Assembly: GCA_014323935.1 (NCBI GenBank)
Contig: JACOND010000019.1
Span: forward strand, 1-35,687
Direction of reading: 5' to 3'
Length of the DNA stretch: 35,687 bases
DNA from: Bdellovibrionales bacterium
GTDB lineage: Bacteria > Bdellovibrionota > Bdellovibrionia > Bdellovibrionales > UBA1609
Shown here: positions 23,873 through 32,984 of the stretch, in pieces
Layout of the letters: each line of letters opens with the position of its first letter
Numbering within the stretch: the stretch's first letter is position 1
Translations under genes and position numbers: made by a program
Notes under the pieces: generated by a model
What the model saw: only the letters and a program-made list of their open reading frames with translations
Databases searched by the model: none
Told to the model about the DNA's origin: nothing

Positions 23873-24952
23873 ATGATGAAAAAAACTATTTTATTTGAGA
23901 ATCATAAAAAAAGACAGGCTCGTTTTATTTCCTTTGCAGGATGGCACATGCCTTTTAGCTACAGCAATTCTCATAAAGAGCATCTTCAAGTTCGTAAAAC
24001 AGGAGGTCTTTTTGATGTATCTCATATGGGACAAATTCGAATCAAAGGCAAAGAGAGTCTTTCTTTTTTAGAAAAACTCCTTCCAACTCAGTTGAAATCT
24101 TTAAAAAAAGGACAAGCTCTTTATTCTGTTTTATGTCTTCCCACAGGAGGACTGATAGATGATTTAATTCTCTATGTCTTTTCTGAAGAAAACTATCTTC
24201 TTTGTGTCAACTCTGCTTTTAAAGACAAAGACCTAAAATGGCTGAAATCTCAACACACAACAGAAAATTTACAAATCCAAGATGAAAGCAAGTCCTGGGG
24301 AATCATAGCCCTACAAGGTCCTCTTTCCTTTGAACTCTCTCAAAGAGTTTTCCCTTCTTTAAATTTTCAAAAAATTCAAAGATTTCACTTTGTAGAATGC
24401 GAATCTCTTATAATTTCTCGCACAGGTTATACTGGAGAAGAAGGTTTTGAATTTTATATTCCTTGTGATAAATTACTGTCTTTTTGGGAAAAGTTTACCA
24501 AAAAAGGAAAAGATCTTTTTATCTCTCCTGTGGGCTTAGGAGCTAGAGACACTTTAAGGTTAGAAAAAGCTTATTTACTTTCAGGGCAAGATTTTAATGA
24601 AACTAAAACCCCTTTACAAGCGGGTTTATCTTGGCTTTTAACAAATCCGGAAAATTACATTGGAAAATCCTCTCTTTTAAAACAAAAAGAACAAGGCAGA
24701 TATGAATGTTTAAAAGCTCTCATCATGGAGGAAAACTCTGCTGTTCCTAGATATGGTTACCCCCTCTACTCCTCTTCTGGCTCTAGGATAGGACATATTA
24801 CCAGTGGAGCTAAATCACCTTCTTTAGATAAAATCATTGCTTTAGCTTATTTAAAGGAAGAAGAAAAAACATGTTGGATGAGGGTAAGAGACTCTCAATT
24901 TCAAGCTTTGACTGTAAAAAAACCTTTTTTTAATAAGACAGGAAAAACCTAA
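23873..24952 (+). CDS. gcvT: Aminomethyltransferase, glycine cleavage T protein
   Basis: Transfers the one-carbon unit from the aminomethyl-lipoyl H protein to tetrahydrofolate, giving the methylene-THF used by FolD. 359 residues, normal length. Signatures: FDVSHMGQIRI (45-55 region), PTGGLIDDLILY, IIALQGP, ISRTGYTGEEGFEFY and LGARDTLRLEKAYLLSG, with YIGKSSLLKQK starting the C-terminal domain. I see no glycine-riboswitch core in the 240 bp upstream. It is 107 bp upstream of gcvH. Confidence 0.96.
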   Translation: MMKKTILFENHKKRQARFISFAGWHMPFSYSNSHKEHLQVRKTGGLFDVSHMGQIRIKGKESLSFLEKLLPTQLKSLKKGQALYSVLCLPTGGLIDDLILYVFSEENYLLCVNSAFKDKDLKWLKSQHTTENLQIQDESKSWGIIALQGPLSFELSQRVFPSLNFQKIQRFHFVECESLIISRTGYTGEEGFEFYIPCDKLLSFWEKFTKKGKDLFISPVGLGARDTLRLEKAYLLSGQDFNETKTPLQAGLSWLLTNPENYIGKSSLLKQKEQGRYECLKALIMEENSAVPRYGYPLYSSSGSRIGHITSGAKSPSLDKIIALAYLKEEEKTCWMRVRDSQFQALTVKKPFFNKTGKT

Positions 24953-25059
24953 AATCTTCAAAATAAAACAATTTAGCTCTTTTTTTAACAAATATTTAAG
25001 GATGACAAGAGAGTCATTTTAAGGTAGAAGGTAAAAAAACAAAAAAGGAGATAAGAAAA

Positions 25060-25482
25060 ATGAATGATGAAGTGTCTCGTCATTTAATTGTTCCCCAAGA
25101 CAATTATTACTATACCACAACTCATGAATGGATATGTATGGACGACAAAAACTCTATCACTGTGGGAATCACTTATTACGCTCAAGATAATTTAGGAGAG
25201 ATTGTAAGTTGGAAGTTACCTCAAAAAGGACAGTTTTTTGAAAAGGAACAAGCTTTTGGCTGGGTAGAAAGTAATAAAAGTGTTAATGATCTCTACATGC
25301 CTGTTTCTGGGGAAATTGTTGAAATCAACAACTCTTTAACTCCTAGTCTAATAAGTGATAAGCCAATGGATGAAGGCTGGTTAGTAAGAGTAGAGTTTTC
25401 TAAAGAAAGTGAGCTAGTTTCTCTATTAAATCCCTATGCCTATAAAAAATTAATTGAAGAAGAAATCAAAAGCCTAGAATAA
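25060..25482 (+). CDS. gcvH: Glycine cleavage H protein
   Basis: The lipoyl carrier of the glycine cleavage system. 140 residues. The lipoylated lysine is K73 in WVESNKSVNDLYMPVSGE. The start has TTHEW (20-24) and ITVGITYYAQDNLGEIV, both family signatures. AAGGAG precedes the ATG. The P protein (gcvP), which usually follows, is absent: a tRNA gene and a defence island come next. Confidence 0.96.
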   Translation: MNDEVSRHLIVPQDNYYYTTTHEWICMDDKNSITVGITYYAQDNLGEIVSWKLPQKGQFFEKEQAFGWVESNKSVNDLYMPVSGEIVEINNSLTPSLISDKPMDEGWLVRVEFSKESELVSLLNPYAYKKLIEEEIKSLE

Positions 25483-25486
25483 TTTT

Positions 25487-25572
25487 GCCCGCGTGGCGGA
25501 ACTGGCAGACGCGCTAGACTTAGGATCTAGTGCCTTTTTGGCGTGGGGGTTCAACTCCCTCCGCGGGCACCA
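25487..25572 (+). tRNA. tRNA-Leu, anticodon UAG
   Basis: 86 bases. The acceptor stem GCCCGCG pairs with CGCGGGC (25562-25568), followed by discriminator A and an encoded CCA (25570-25572). The anticodon stem-loop is CTAGA-CTTAGGA-TCTAG, giving anticodon TAG. The long variable arm (TGCCTTTTTGGCG) is typical of leucine tRNAs, and the T arm has GGTTCAACTCC. tRNA 3' ends are common integration sites, and a defence island starts just beyond. Confidence 0.97.
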
Positions 25573-25811
25573 AAGTTTATAATAATCCCTTCTTTCTACA
25601 AAATCCTTTTGAGAACCTCTATCATAGGAATCATTTCCAGGGCCATAAATCCTTTCTCTTCCATAGGAATCTTTATATTTCTCCCCCTAAACGCCCACCA
25701 GACTCAATACTCTTCCTCCACATTTCCTCCCAAAAAAGCTTTTTCCCAAGAATAATCACAAGCTAGAGAAAAATGACTCATAAACAAAATATAAAAAATT
25801 AGTTTCTTCAT
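25573..25811 (-). pseudogene. Decayed small exported/lipoprotein gene abutting the tRNA
   Basis: From the ATG at 25811 the minus strand reads MKKLIFYILFMSHFSLAC, a good signal peptide with an LAC lipobox, then DYSWEKAFLGGN and a TGA at 25706-25704. Further down, two frames away, comes YKDSYGRERIYGPGNDSYDRG and KDFVERRDYYKLW, running open into the tRNA gene. At least two frameshifts separate the pieces, and the natural 3' end is missing where the tRNA begins. The gene is dead. Confidence 0.6.
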
Positions 25812-26006
25812 AACTATTTTTTTATCCCGGCATATTGTTTAAAAATATAAAAGGGAATCAGACAATTCTGTCTAAATTAAGCTATTTTAAAGGTTTTTCC
25901 TAAATTACCTTCAATAAATGAGGTTATTTTGCTTTGCATTATATCTTTAATATTATTAAAAAACCTTCAATATTAAATAAAGTTAGTTTAGTTAATTACT
26001 AGAAAT
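25812..26006. other. AT-rich leader before the CBASS module
   Basis: No gene. A short direct repeat (ACCTTCAATA, near 25908 and 25962) is the only structure noted. I cannot pick a convincing promoter. Confidence 0.3.
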
Positions 26007-26846
26007 GTGAATTTTAAGAAAATTAATTTGAACAAAGAAGAACACAATTTTCATATTCTCTCTATTGATGGGGGTGGAATTAGAAGTATTGTTCCTGCCT
26101 TCATTATTAATTCAATTTTTAGCAAACTTGGAATTGACTTTGGTGAAAAAATCCAAATGCTTGCAGGAACAAGCACTGGCTCAATTATCGTGGCTGGTTT
26201 GGCTTGTGAAATTTCCACAAAAAAAATAATAAAACTCTATAGCAAGGTCTGTGACAAAATTTTAAAAGAAATATTTGAAGAAAGAAAACTTGGTGACATA
26301 GAAAACCCCTTGTTGATTCTATCAATTGATATTGGAAATGGCAATGTCCATATTTTTAAATCAAATGATTCCAAACACTTCACTAGGGATGTCCTTGTTC
26401 GTGATGCTGTCTTAGCTTCATGTAGTACTCCAACTTATTTTAACTCTATTATTGAGTATGCTCTGGGAGGGCTTTGGGCTAATAATCCATCTTTAGTTGC
26501 TTTTATTGAGGCTCAAAAAAGACTGAATGTATCTGCCGACAGTATTAAAATTCTCTCTATAAGTATAGGTCATGTAAAATCATTCTATGGAACTGACTTA
26601 GAAAAAAAGTGGGGATTCTTTTGGGAAAGAGAAAAATTTATAAATTTTATTCTTTCTCTTAAATCTCAATCAATCCACAATTATCTAAAACTCATTATAA
26701 AAGAAGATAACTTGTTGAGATTGAATTTTGAATCTGATCTTCCCTTGCCCTTAGATGAATGTACTTCAAAGCAAGACCTTCTTTTGAAGGCAGATAAACT
26801 TTTTACTTACGAAGGAAAGAATATTCAATTCTTTTTTAATTGCTAG
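26007..26846 (+). CDS. Patatin-like phospholipase (CapV-like CBASS effector), catalytic Asp missing
   Basis: 279 residues with a GTG start; a stop codon lies just upstream in frame and no nearby ATG fits. N-terminal LSIDGGGIRSIVPAFI (18-33) gives the oxyanion-hole glycine motif and GTSTGS (54-59) the Ser56 nucleophile elbow. NGNVHIFKS, ASCSTPTYF and GGLWANNPSLVAFIEAQ (154-170) complete the CapV-type patatin pattern. The block that should read DGG carries ALGG (152-155), so the dyad aspartate is replaced by leucine. Known CapV proteins degrade membrane phospholipids when activated by cyclic nucleotides from the partner CD-NTase, which is encoded 18 bp downstream. This copy is probably inactive or altered. 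Confidence 0.88.
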   Translation: MNFKKINLNKEEHNFHILSIDGGGIRSIVPAFIINSIFSKLGIDFGEKIQMLAGTSTGSIIVAGLACEISTKKIIKLYSKVCDKILKEIFEERKLGDIENPLLILSIDIGNGNVHIFKSNDSKHFTRDVLVRDAVLASCSTPTYFNSIIEYALGGLWANNPSLVAFIEAQKRLNVSADSIKILSISIGHVKSFYGTDLEKKWGFFWEREKFINFILSLKSQSIHNYLKLIIKEDNLLRLNFESDLPLPLDECTSKQDLLLKADKLFTYEGKNIQFFFNC

Positions 26847-26864
26847 TTTAAAGGAGGACATTTT

Positions 26865-27983
26865 ATGATCTATGACAAAAAAAATAATCTCATTATAGAA
26901 CAGATGAGTGAGGAGATTTCTATACCAGGGAGGGCTTATAAAAAAGCTATTAAACACTATGAAGATTTGAGAAACTGGCTCAATCGAAATGAATCATCTT
27001 TAAAAAAATATAAACCTCAAATCTTTGTCCAAGGATCATTTCAACTGGGTACAGCCATAAAACCTTTAAAAAGAAAAAATCAATATGATCTCGATCTCGT
27101 TTGCAAATTAAAGGATAAAATTTCAAAAACAACACACTCTCAAGCTGATCTTAAAGAAATGATAAGAAAAGAACTGAATCTCTATAAAATAAACAGAGGA
27201 ATTGAGAAGAATCTTCAAGAAAAACCCCGATGCTGGAGATTGGAGTATCAAGATGATTTAAATTTCCGTATGGATATTCTTCCTTGTATTCCAGAAAGCG
27301 ATAAAATAAAAAAAGATATACTTCTTTCAATAATAAACTCTGGTGTAAAGGAAGATCTAGCAAGAAGTTCTTCTAATTCGACGGTATCAATTACTTGTGA
27401 GCTAAATTGTAATTATAGATTAATTTCAGATGATTGGAATATTAGCAATCCTGAAGGTTACGTTAAATGGTTTAAAAAAAGGATGAATAGTATAGAAAAA
27501 CAAGTTGATAGCATTCCTTTATTTATAAATAAAACACCTCTACAAAGAGTCATTCAACTCCTAAAAAGACATAGAGATAATATGTTTGCAAATAAAAGAA
27601 AATTAAAACCCATTTCCATAATTTTGACAACTCTTGCTACAAAAGCATATTCTGGGGAACAAGATATTTATTCTGCCTTAAAAAATATTCTTAAGGAGAT
27701 GTGGAATTTTGCTAACCAAGGGACTTCCATATTACCTAACCCTGTCAATCCAAGAGAGAATTTTGCAGATAAGTGGTCTATGCCAGAATATAAAAAATTT
27801 AATCTTAAAAAGAATTTTTGCCTTTGGCTTGAGCAATTACAAAACGATCTTTCTATCATTGAAAATTCAACCCTTTCAGATTTTATTTCAGAACAAGCTT
27901 CTAAAAAATTTGGAATAAACCTTGATGAAAAAATATTGGAAAAAGAATCTAGCTTATCAAATTCACCTTCTTTAAATCTATAG
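26865..27983 (+). CDS. CD-NTase (CBASS cyclic-oligonucleotide synthase)
   Basis: 372 residues. The nucleotidyltransferase core has QGSFQLGT (56-63) for nucleotide binding, YDLDLVC (74-80) with metal ligands D75 and D77, and RMDILPCIPE (135-144) with the third acid D137. The helical C-terminal part has KPISIILTTLA and NPVNPRENFADKW (291-304), both typical of bacterial cGAS/DncV-like enzymes. All catalytic acids look intact. A strong AAAGGAGG ribosome site lies within the 18-bp gap after the patatin gene, so the two form an operon. No Cap2/Cap3 or HORMA/TRIP13 genes follow, which makes this a type I (two-gene) CBASS. I cannot name the clade or the nucleotide product. Confidence 0.9.
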   Translation: MIYDKKNNLIIEQMSEEISIPGRAYKKAIKHYEDLRNWLNRNESSLKKYKPQIFVQGSFQLGTAIKPLKRKNQYDLDLVCKLKDKISKTTHSQADLKEMIRKELNLYKINRGIEKNLQEKPRCWRLEYQDDLNFRMDILPCIPESDKIKKDILLSIINSGVKEDLARSSSNSTVSITCELNCNYRLISDDWNISNPEGYVKWFKKRMNSIEKQVDSIPLFINKTPLQRVIQLLKRHRDNMFANKRKLKPISIILTTLATKAYSGEQDIYSALKNILKEMWNFANQGTSILPNPVNPRENFADKWSMPEYKKFNLKKNFCLWLEQLQNDLSIIENSTLSDFISEQASKKFGINLDEKILEKESSLSNSPSLNL

Positions 27984-28613
27984 ATTCCCAGCCAAAGCAA
28001 CGTAAACTTTGACTTGGCTATCAACTTCTGTAAATATACCTTTAAAGCAATATGAGATTAAAGAAATAATCCTTCAGGAATAATTATTGACAATTCTGAT
28101 CTAAGGCAATTTTTAAGTTATCTCACTCAATACTAATAATTATTTAATTTTAAAAAATGATTTTTAGTTTGTTGCTAAATCTGAAGATAAACTAGAGATT
28201 AAAGAGCGCTTTGAATTGAAATTTTTCTTAGTTTAAAAGTAAAATCCCCTAAAGTTTGTAATAATAAAATTCCAAGATCACTTCTATATGGGAAAGCTTG
28301 CTTATGAGTGACCTAGGCTTTGATTAGAATTAATAGATAAAAAAAAAGAATTGTAAATAAATATCCATGTCCTTTTTCATTTGAAGAAAAATTAGCAAAT
28401 GCAAATTTCGTTTTTCTATTAATGATTTTGTAGAATAGCTTTAAGGAATTGGTTTAAAAAGCCCTATTAAAAATCTTAACTATTAAAATATAAGGTATCT
28501 GAGATAGATTGTCATATGTAAATTGAGCTTGTTTTTAATTTTCTAAATAAATTTTGTATTTAGCTTTTTTATAGACTTATTAGATTTTCTTTTAAAATTA
28601 AAATTTCTATTTT
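27984..28613. other. 630-bp gap after the CD-NTase gene, no gene seen
   Basis: No reading frame of note on either strand. A weak hairpin follows the CD-NTase stop codon (CAAAG 27999-28003 with CTTTG, outer AGC/GCT). Scattered coding-like snippets cannot be assigned. This may be a deletion scar between two defence modules. Confidence 0.4.
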
Positions 28614-29888
28614 TTATACTTTATCCTTTTTCACAAAATTATTTATATCATTTAAATATATTGAGTGTTCTCCAAGCTGATCCTTCCAGTAAATGAGGCT
28701 TATATTACTCTTCAAACTCCCCACATTTTCTAAAAAGTTCTCCCCTATTCCTACCATAGAATCAACGGAAGCTTTAATTTCCTTAGAGTGTTGTTTCAAA
28801 TGCTTTGAGGCGACTTCCATTTCCTTCTTTTTATTTCTTTTCCCACCGAGAAAGGAAGGTATATTTCGTTCCCAAAAATTCATATTATCTATTGTATCAG
28901 AAAGATCTTCAGATAACATTTGTGCTAACTTAGGGTCCTCTTTAATTTTAGTCCAAAGTTTTTTATAATTTTGACATTTTTCTAGAAAATTATTCTCCAA
29001 GAATTTAAGTTGTTCAGGAGAATCTTGAAGAGCAAGCTTAATTTTAAAAAGATCAATCTTAATGTCTAAAATAGAAGAAGCTATAAGAAAAAGAGAATCC
29101 CAGTGTTTTTGTTTCAGACGAGAGATATTTTTATCTATTTTTTCAAATTCATATAATATTTTATATCTTTCAAAAACAGGTCCAATTTTACTTTGAATAT
29201 CAAATAAATTATATCTCATTTCCGGTGTAAACTGTTTAGATATCATAAGTTGATTATCCAAATTATCTAACTGTTTATTTGAAAAGATTATCTTACCTGC
29301 AAAATCTGCTTCCGTTCTTTGAATAATTCGTCTTGTATTTTCATTTAAAATATCTAGTTTTTTATTCACAACATTAAAATGTTTCAAAGAAGTTAATGTC
29401 GTTAATACTTGAAAGACAATAACTGGAAATGCAATATGAACCCCTGCTACCGGTAAGAAGGCTGCTTGCCGAGCAATTCCAGTCGAACCCATCACAGCAC
29501 TTCCTACTCCTTGCCCCATTTTCATAAGAGTAGATGCATCCGCTGTTGCTACAAAAAGGTTTGAGGATAAAGCAGAACTCCCTGCCACAGAAAGACCTGC
29601 TAGACCAACTAAAGAAAGAATGGATTTAGATGAAATAGCTCCTCCAGATTTTGAAAACTGGGAGTCATTTTCATAAATTTTTGAGAATTCTTTAACCAAT
29701 TGATCCTTTCTCTTTCCCTCTATTTGAAATAAAGAAAAGTTTTTGTCCTTCCCGATTTTAAATTCAGTAATCCTAGATTTATTTGTCTTTTTTTTTAAAA
29801 AATTCTTTAAAGTTAAAAAAATATTTATACTTAAGAAAATTATCGGCAGATTTTCTAACAATTTTGAAGTTTTTATAAATTCATACAA
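28614..29888 (-). CDS. Unknown protein with membrane-active Gly/Ala region and long coiled-coil tail
   Basis: 424 residues. One hydrophobic segment lies near the N-terminus (about 12-28). A basic region follows, then a long Gly/Ser/Ala-rich hydrophobic stretch (about 80-168) containing ISSKSILSLVGLAGLSVAGS, MGQGVGSAVMGSTGIA and VAGVHIAFPVIVFQVLTTL. The remaining 250 residues are charged and helical (LDILNENTRRIIQRTEADFAG, then ERYKILYEFEKIDKNISRLK). Glycine-rich hairpins followed by helical bundles occur in pore-forming or membrane-remodelling proteins, but I do not recognise a family. It lies in the defence island on the same strand as the restriction operon, 333 bp downstream of it. Confidence 0.6.
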   Translation of the reverse strand: MYEFIKTSKLLENLPIIFLSINIFLTLKNFLKKKTNKSRITEFKIGKDKNFSLFQIEGKRKDQLVKEFSKIYENDSQFSKSGGAISSKSILSLVGLAGLSVAGSSALSSNLFVATADASTLMKMGQGVGSAVMGSTGIARQAAFLPVAGVHIAFPVIVFQVLTTLTSLKHFNVVNKKLDILNENTRRIIQRTEADFAGKIIFSNKQLDNLDNQLMISKQFTPEMRYNLFDIQSKIGPVFERYKILYEFEKIDKNISRLKQKHWDSLFLIASSILDIKIDLFKIKLALQDSPEQLKFLENNFLEKCQNYKKLWTKIKEDPKLAQMLSEDLSDTIDNMNFWERNIPSFLGGKRNKKKEMEVASKHLKQHSKEIKASVDSMVGIGENFLENVGSLKSNISLIYWKDQLGEHSIYLNDINNFVKKDKV

Positions 29889-30221
29889 AAAGATTTATAG
29901 TGATTAAATTTTTAACCATTCGTGTTTCATTATGAGTCATTTATATATGAAAAATATTGTGCGACCTTTCCAATAATCTTAAGTTCACAAGTAAGCAAGT
30001 ATGCTTTTTATCTTAATTCAATAAATTTTCTATATTTCTGTCTATTTTTTTAATACAACAATCCCCTGTTTTTTATAAGTTGAGTTTTTGTCTATTAACG
30101 ATTTTTTTTGAGTGGGATTTATTTTTTATGAAACATTTATAATGACTGACAAATAAAAAAAAATTGTTATTCTTTTTTTATAGCTTTTGTAATTAATTTT
30201 ATTTTGACGGCTCTATGTTTT
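29889..30221. other. Gap between the restriction gene and the unknown membrane protein
   Basis: Very AT-rich, with no gene. It presumably holds the promoter for the 424-residue protein on the minus strand, but no pair of boxes stands out. Confidence 0.3.
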
Positions 30222-32984
30222 TTATTGTTGTTTCAAAATGTTCTCTATGATTTTATGGACGAGACCACCTGTAGAATCTTGAGAGATTTCAAAATGCCAT
30301 TTTTGTTGCAAATCTTCTGAAACAGCTTTACACCAGTTTCTCATAAAATCCCACTTATGAATATCCCTTTTCTTTTTGATACCTTTAACTTCAAGGATTA
30401 AATGATTCCCATTAGAAAGTTTTATAATAAAGTCAGGAATATAGTTTCTTATTTTTCCTTTTTCATTCATGTATTCAATCCTGAAACCTAAGTGATCATT
30501 TTTCACCCAAGACAACACTTCTTTATTTTTATCTAATTCTCTTGCATGAGTGTATTCCCAAGAGCTATCTACCACGCATTGATTCATGTGTGTTTTTTTG
30601 AAAAGGGCTGTCTTCTTTTTTGTCCACCATTCTTCAATCTCTCCTGTCGATGAAAATTTGAAATGTTCATTGTATACAACAGAGAACTCTTTAATAGAAT
30701 CTTTTTGAATCAAACTAAAAACTTTATTTACTATTTCATTCATCTTTATCATTACAATTAAATCTTTTCTTTCTTTTTCATAAGCTGGTTTTATTTTGAA
30801 TTTGGAGGAGTTTATAAATTTCTCTACTAATTGAAAAATCATCTTAATAGCATAAGGTTTTAAAATTCCTTTTTTCCACTCTGCTTGACTCTTATCATAA
30901 ATCTGAGAGCTTATTTTTAATATTAAGGTTTGCAACCTATCCGGTCTATATTCTTGTTCAAAAAACTCTTGAAGTTTTATTACTTCTATATTTTCATATC
31001 TAGGGCTTCCGTCAATAATAGGAGCTAACTCTTGCATTCTTGGAATACTGGCAACATCAATAGTAAATACAGACATAGCTTTAAAATCAATCTTTAATTT
31101 TGGCCTTAGCTGACAATCTATTCTTTCCACATTAGGCCAAGTTATTTCATACTCAGATTTTTCTTTTTCAGGAAAAATACAATATCTTGGGACTTCTTCT
31201 TTTTTCCCTCTATCACTTCCCTCTTGAGGTAAATAAGCAAAGGGAACTCCTAAAACATTGACATATTCTGATTCAAACATTCCTTCTTCATTGAGTTCAT
31301 AGGACATTCTTCTTAATCCCCTTCCTATGGTCTGCTCACAAAGTAGCTGACTGCTAAAAGCTCTCAAGCCTATAATATGGGTGACTGTCTTACAGTTCCA
31401 GCCTTCAGAGAGCATAGCGACAGAAATAATATGCTGTATATTTTGTCCACTTTTCCCTACTTTTCCTACATTTGAAAGCCTATCTCTTATCTCTTCATCT
31501 TCTTCCATTCCTGAATAAATTTTTAACATGTTTTCTGAAACTTTATTAAAAAATAATTGAGGGGCTGGAATATCCTTATTTTTAAAACTGAATTCTACCC
31601 GGTCCGCTGTTTCTTTTCTATTAACGACTGAAATTAAAACCGGAGGAAAAAATTCCTTTGAGTTCTTACAATTCTTTTTCCAATCCTCATATTTTTTCTT
31701 CCAACTCTGTGTCAGATGTGTATAAGCTATTTTTACAATATCCGGCAAAGACTCCGTTTCCTTTGCTGTTCTATTTAAATCCATTTTGACCTCTTCATTT
31801 TCATAAATATGGTAAAACTTAGGTTTTAAGTTTTTAACATCAGCTGAAGCGTCATCCCCTACCGCAAATTTTGGAGTCTTAACAAGTCCTGACTCAATCG
31901 CATCCGTTAAACCAAAATCACTGACAATCCATTCAAACAAGTTTCTTTCATCTGCAGTTTTCCCTGTCGGAGCATAAGGAGTGGCAGAAAAGTCAAACAC
32001 ATGATTGATTCCAATTTTTCTATTGATTCGATCCAAGCCTTCAATCCATTTTGTTGCTTTTTCTATATCTGCTTTCGTTAAATCATCTGTTCTTTTTATT
32101 TTTAATTCATTTCGGTAACGCCAAGCATGATGAGCTTCATCATTTAAAACAACAATATTTTTTGATACAGCTAAACCTTCTAAAACCTCTTTTACATAAG
32201 CGTAATCACTTTTCACTCCTCTTTTATCTACACCTTTTCTTTTCGCAATCTGCTCTTCTGTTTCCCACTGGAGTTGGTGCCAGTTTTTTATAAGAACAAA
32301 GCCCTGCCTGAATTTTTCAAGCCATTCCTTTGGAATAATTTTATATTCTTTGTAATAATTATTTCCCGGCAAGGTGAGAACTTTCAATCTCTCTCTAACA
32401 GTCAAATTAGGAGCGACAATAAAAATATTTTTTGAAAATCTTGTATCTTTAGGATAAATAACTTTATTAAGAACTTGCCAAGCAATAGTCATAGCCATAA
32501 CGACAGTCTTTCCTGTGCCGGTTGCCATTTTACAACACAGTCTGTTTAAGCTTTCATCTTTTGGAATCTTAAGCCCTTGTTTAAAACTGTCACTAGCTTC
32601 TACAAGAAAAATCAAGGTTTCAATAGCTTCTAACTGGCAAAAAAAGAAATCATATTGTCTCCCTGAATCTTCTGACTTCGTCTTCCAAAATTCAAGGAGT
32701 CTTCTAGTCACTCCTGTCACTCCCGAATAATGATCTGCTTTCCATTTTGCCATTCTGATTCGAATCTCATTAACAAGAGAAATCTCTTTAATTAAGCCAT
32801 ATTCATCATAGGACTTATTTTTAGAACTCGCTATAACATAGCTAGCTGACCTTCGACCTTGTTTCAAAACAAATTCTTTTTTAGTCTTATCAAACTTCCA
32901 ATGTTGATTGGGTTTTTTAAAAGGGGAATTGATAATAAGTTTTTTAATCGGTTTTGGCACTTTTTTAAAATTCTTTATGGACAT
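30222..32984 (-). CDS. Type III-like restriction protein: SF2 helicase plus PD-(D/E)XK nuclease (BPTD_3080/COG3587-like)
   Basis: 920 residues. Walker A ATGTGKT (154-160), DEAH box NDEAHHAW (281-288), motif III FSATPYAP (332-339), SEGWNCKTVTHIIGLRAFSS (526-545) and motif VI QTIGRGLRR (551-559) make a complete SF2 helicase. Near the end, PDF (850-852), a short loop and EVKG (865-868) form a PD-(D/E)XK nuclease site. This matches Res subunits of type III-like systems, which need a Mod methyltransferase partner; none is in view. Its ATG overlaps the PIN gene's stop by 10 bp, so translation is coupled. All motifs look functional. Confidence 0.9.
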   Translation of the reverse strand: MSIKNFKKVPKPIKKLIINSPFKKPNQHWKFDKTKKEFVLKQGRRSASYVIASSKNKSYDEYGLIKEISLVNEIRIRMAKWKADHYSGVTGVTRRLLEFWKTKSEDSGRQYDFFFCQLEAIETLIFLVEASDSFKQGLKIPKDESLNRLCCKMATGTGKTVVMAMTIAWQVLNKVIYPKDTRFSKNIFIVAPNLTVRERLKVLTLPGNNYYKEYKIIPKEWLEKFRQGFVLIKNWHQLQWETEEQIAKRKGVDKRGVKSDYAYVKEVLEGLAVSKNIVVLNDEAHHAWRYRNELKIKRTDDLTKADIEKATKWIEGLDRINRKIGINHVFDFSATPYAPTGKTADERNLFEWIVSDFGLTDAIESGLVKTPKFAVGDDASADVKNLKPKFYHIYENEEVKMDLNRTAKETESLPDIVKIAYTHLTQSWKKKYEDWKKNCKNSKEFFPPVLISVVNRKETADRVEFSFKNKDIPAPQLFFNKVSENMLKIYSGMEEDEEIRDRLSNVGKVGKSGQNIQHIISVAMLSEGWNCKTVTHIIGLRAFSSQLLCEQTIGRGLRRMSYELNEEGMFESEYVNVLGVPFAYLPQEGSDRGKKEEVPRYCIFPEKEKSEYEITWPNVERIDCQLRPKLKIDFKAMSVFTIDVASIPRMQELAPIIDGSPRYENIEVIKLQEFFEQEYRPDRLQTLILKISSQIYDKSQAEWKKGILKPYAIKMIFQLVEKFINSSKFKIKPAYEKERKDLIVMIKMNEIVNKVFSLIQKDSIKEFSVVYNEHFKFSSTGEIEEWWTKKKTALFKKTHMNQCVVDSSWEYTHARELDKNKEVLSWVKNDHLGFRIEYMNEKGKIRNYIPDFIIKLSNGNHLILEVKGIKKKRDIHKWDFMRNWCKAVSEDLQQKWHFEISQDSTGGLVHKIIENILKQQ

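Noticed and set aside
25530-25766. Two plus-strand frames starting inside tRNA-Leu
   Set aside because: They overlap the tRNA and are antisense to the decayed lipoprotein; no start signal.
27668-28024. 118-residue minus-strand frame over the CD-NTase gene
   Set aside because: Shadow frame antisense to a well-supported gene; composition reflects the reverse reading of that gene.
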